Made by a program: the position numbers and the translations under genes. Of a DNA stretch of 35,944 nucleotides, positions 33,393 through 35,944 are shown in pieces. The stretch comes from Magnaporthiopsis rhizophila. Its lineage: Eukaryota > Ascomycota > Sordariomycetes > Magnaporthales > Magnaporthaceae. The notes under the pieces were generated by a model that worked only from the letters and a program-made list of their open reading frames with translations, searched no databases and was not told the origin of the DNA. Each line of letters starts with the position of its first letter. Positions within the stretch are counted from its first letter, which is position 1. The stretch is from positions 328,092 to 364,035 of the forward strand of contig PYSS01000017.1 of NCBI GenBank assembly GCA_003049465.1. Reading direction: 5' to 3'.

Positions 33393-35638
33393 TTATGAGT
33401 CGTTCTGCTGGGGTTTGTGGAGGTTCGGGAAGCGCGTCGCCAGGCCCTGCGCCCACCGGCCGTACAGAACGTCCGAGAGCTGCTTGTAGTGTTCCATGCC
33501 GGGCCTGGGGTCCTTGCCTCCTCCCGGCAGCCCACGCGAGCGGAGCGTGGCCCTCTGCAGGTCCTGCATCCTCTCGCGCTCCAGCGCCGACATCTTGGTC
33601 GGGCTGCCGGCCGGCGAGGGTACGGCGGCGGGGTGCTGTGCGTCGCCGGCCAGGGCCAAGGCCGACGGGGCGAGGCTGCTGTTCTGCCGCCGCCTGTGGC
33701 TCCTCAGGTGGGGGTTGGCGCCGCTGAGCTGCAGCTTGGTCGGACTGGTGCTTGTGCTGCTCGAGTTGCTGACGACACTCTGCTGCGAAGACGGTCGGGT
33801 CGACGAGGGCGCCCCCTCCCGCGCGTTCTGAAGGGTCTTGGGCTGCGGGGTGGCCGGCAAGACGGCGGCGGCGAGCTTGGGGTCCTGCGCGGCGGCCGAG
33901 TTGATGCTGCGCAGAAAGTGGAGCATGCCGTCCGGATCGACGGCATCTAGGTAGGACAGCGCGTCTGCGAGGTTGGCGAGCGCCGTCCGCTTCTGCAGGG
34001 TCGAGGTTTGAGCATGCAGCTCGGCCATGGTCGGCTCCATAGCCTTGATGTACAGCCGCCTACCGAGCACGCCCTCCTTGGTGCTGGGCTCGACCGGTCC
34101 ATGTGCCATTGAGGGAAGGCGGTTCTCGTCGTTGCTGTCGCCGTTGATGGGGTCGCTGGCGATGTCCGGGATGGAACCGTCCGAGGGTACGCGACGGAAC
34201 AAGCGCATTGTGGAGCCACTATTTCCAAATGACAGGTCCGGCTGTAGAGGGCGCTTGTGTATAATGATGGACGAACGGGGTGAATGGTTCATCGAGGGAT
34301 ATTGTGACGCCGACGATGACTGACGCTTGACGACGTTCCGCCTGACCGTTCCTGTCGGGGCACCAGGAGAGGAAGGCTGAAGAGGACCATCGCTGATGTC
34401 AAGGCGTCGCATCGAGTCCTCGGCGGCCCACACGGACGATATCTTGCGCTGCCGGACCGTTGCCTTCTTAGGCGCAACCGACCTGACGGTGTCGAATACC
34501 CACTCATCCGAGTCATCCCTTGGTGTTAGGGACTGGAGGGTTTCCTGGTAGTAGACGGGATGGGACTTGCGGCTGTTCTGGGCGTCGTGGACCTGCTTGC
34601 GCTGGATAAGCTCCTGCATTGCCTCGGTCTTGCCGGCGGACCTGATGAATTTGTGCTTGAGCAGTTCTTTGGCGGTGGGCCTTCGGTCCGGATCCTTGAG
34701 GAGGCACTGTGCAACAAAGTCCTTGAATTCCTTGCTGTAATTACCCTCGAGACGCGGCGGAGGCTTCTTCGGGATTTCGAAAAGGGCCTTCATAGGGTGG
34801 AGATCCGAGTTCGGGGGCTCGCCGATGGCCAGCTCCATGGCGGTGATGCCCAGCGACCAAATGTCGGCCTTGAAGTCATAGCCAGCCTGCTGGATGACTT
34901 CCGGCGCCATCCAGAAGGGTGTGCCAACGAAGGTGTTCCGCTGCGACTTGATGTTGGTCAGCTGGGCGGCCACTCCAAAGTCTGCCAGCTTGACGCTCCC
35001 CTGGTCGGAGAGCAGCACGTTGGCGGCCTTGATATCGCGATGGATCTTCCCCTCGGAATGAAGGTATTCAAGGCCGCGAAGCAGCTCTCGGCACACAATG
35101 GCGATGTGACCCTCGGCGAAGTTGCCGGGTTTTAGCTGTAGGTTTGCGAGTTAGCCGCTCGTCTGAACGGAGGAGAAGGAGCCGGGTAGACGTACCAGAT
35201 CGAGGCACGAGCCGCCCCCGAGGAACTCCATAACGATCCATAGTTTATGGCCCCGCAGGAAGCTTGCTTTGTACTGTGTGACGAAGGAGCTGGCGCAGGT
35301 GCTCAGCACTGAGATCTCCTGCTGGATCTCCTGAATGTCATCTTCGCTTGACTCCAGGTCAATCTGTGGGTGGGCAGCATGGTCAGCAAGATATGAGCCG
35401 GCGGTGAGGTAAGCATCGTGATGCGGCGACGGGAGAGACATACATGCTTGATGGCAACGGTCTCGCCCGTCGTGCGATCGATGGCCTTGTAGACGACACC
35501 GAAGCTGCCCTCTAGACGATGATAATACAGTTAGCAATATGCGATGATAGCAGGCCTGATGGTGGTCATGGTGCATCACGTACGCCCAAGTTCCTCGAGC
35601 ACTTGGTACTGGCTCGCCAGGCCTGCGTCCACAGCCAT
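33393..35638 (-). CDS. mst-1: GCK-III Ste20-type protein kinase (MST3/MST4, fungal MST-1 type)
   Basis: Germinal-centre kinases of this group act in polarity and septation signalling. Four exons, complement(35584..35638, 35444..35511, 35196..35363, 33393..35135), give 677 residues. Introns are 72, 80 and 60 nt. The start MAVDAGLASQYQVLEELG leads into the glycine loop LGQGSFGVV (17-25), VAIKH with Lys40, and IDLESSEDDIQEIQQEISVL, which is closer to GCK-III kinases than to SID1 or the NAK1/POD-6 type as I recall those sequences. HRDIKAAN (129-136), LADFGVAAQL (147-156) and the GTPFWMAPE activation segment follow. The kinase domain ends near 275. The rest is Ser/Pro/Gln-rich, with a conserved terminal YKQLSDVLYGRWAQGL block close to the C-terminus. 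The loop residue Gln19 comes from the exon 1/2 junction and depends on that splice choice. The exact orthologue name is moderately certain. Confidence 0.93.
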
Positions 35639-35911
35639 CGTGCCCGGTGGATCTCAGCCCGGGCCGCGCCCCAGACGCTTCCTGCAGACTCTTTGTGATG
35701 ATGCAGGCGCTGGCAGGGATGAGTGCGCGGTTCTGGGTACGAGGCAAGAGATCGGTGAAGCAGTCCGGACGCGGGCTTGCGCTGTTTTCCAGGCAACAAT
35801 ATGTGGAATGGTAAACGCAGTGAGGGACGGAGAACTGGGAGGGCAGACGGAGTCGCAAAAAAAGGGCACGAGTGTTCGGTTGGAGTGTGTTTTGCGATAC
35901 GCAAATTCGCT

Positions 35912-35913
<2 letters not shown>
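35639..35913. other. Leader or promoter start of the GCK kinase
   Basis: Only 275 bp precede the kinase start codon before the terminal homopolymer, so its promoter is incomplete in this window. Confidence 0.5.

Positions 35914-35943
<30 letters not shown>
35914..35943. repeat. Poly(T) run at the right end
   Basis: Thirty T residues followed by a single C end the window, mirroring the poly(T) at the left end. Confidence 0.95.
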
Positions 35944-35944
35944 C

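Overview
The window is a 36 kb piece of nuclear DNA from a filamentous ascomycete (Pezizomycotina, most likely Sordariomycetes). The basis is short GT-AG introns (mostly 60-135 nt) with CTGAC-type branch points, a HET-domain gene, and a gene set that includes GSK3, a KNR4/SMI1 glucan-synthase regulator and a GCK-III kinase. Both ends are long poly(T) runs and there is one N at 16698, so this looks like a whole draft-assembly contig that breaks at homopolymers.

Layout from left to right: a decayed HET gene (+, 516-2315); a methionyl-tRNA-synthetase-like gene (-, 2683-4658); nuclear cap-binding CBP80 (-, 5656-8495, with an open in-frame tail after its stop to 5425); GSK3 kinase (-, 10342-11929); a 9.5 kb stretch with no recognisable gene (11930-21437); a VPS68/UPF0220 membrane protein (-, 21438-22216); KNR4/SMI1 (-, 23740-25578); a 2.8 kb gene-free stretch; an F-box/LRR-like gene with an in-frame stop (-, 28414-30078); RAI1/DXO decapping nuclease (+, 30863-32590); and a GCK-III Ste20-type kinase (-, 33393-35638). 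Exon structures were rebuilt by hand from splice sites, reading frame and remembered family conservation. For all seven intact genes the exon lengths add up to a whole number of codons.

Most genes are core housekeeping or signalling. CBP80 and RAI1 both act on the 5' end of nuclear RNA, KNR4 and GSK3 and the GCK kinase belong to cell-wall, morphogenesis and stress signalling, and VPS68 acts in endosome/vacuole sorting. The HET and F-box genes belong to fast-evolving accessory families and both carry lesions. There is no operon-like organisation.

The most unusual points are these. The MetRS-like protein is an intact 634-residue ORF that has lost the HIGH, KMSKS, zinc-knuckle and methionine-pocket signatures, so it is a probable pseudoenzyme. 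CBP80 has an in-frame TAG followed by 76 protein-like sense codons. RAI1 has an 8-nt micro-exon inside a run of three tiny exons. KNR4 has an 11-nt first coding exon. The region upstream of GSK3 is unusually large and empty.
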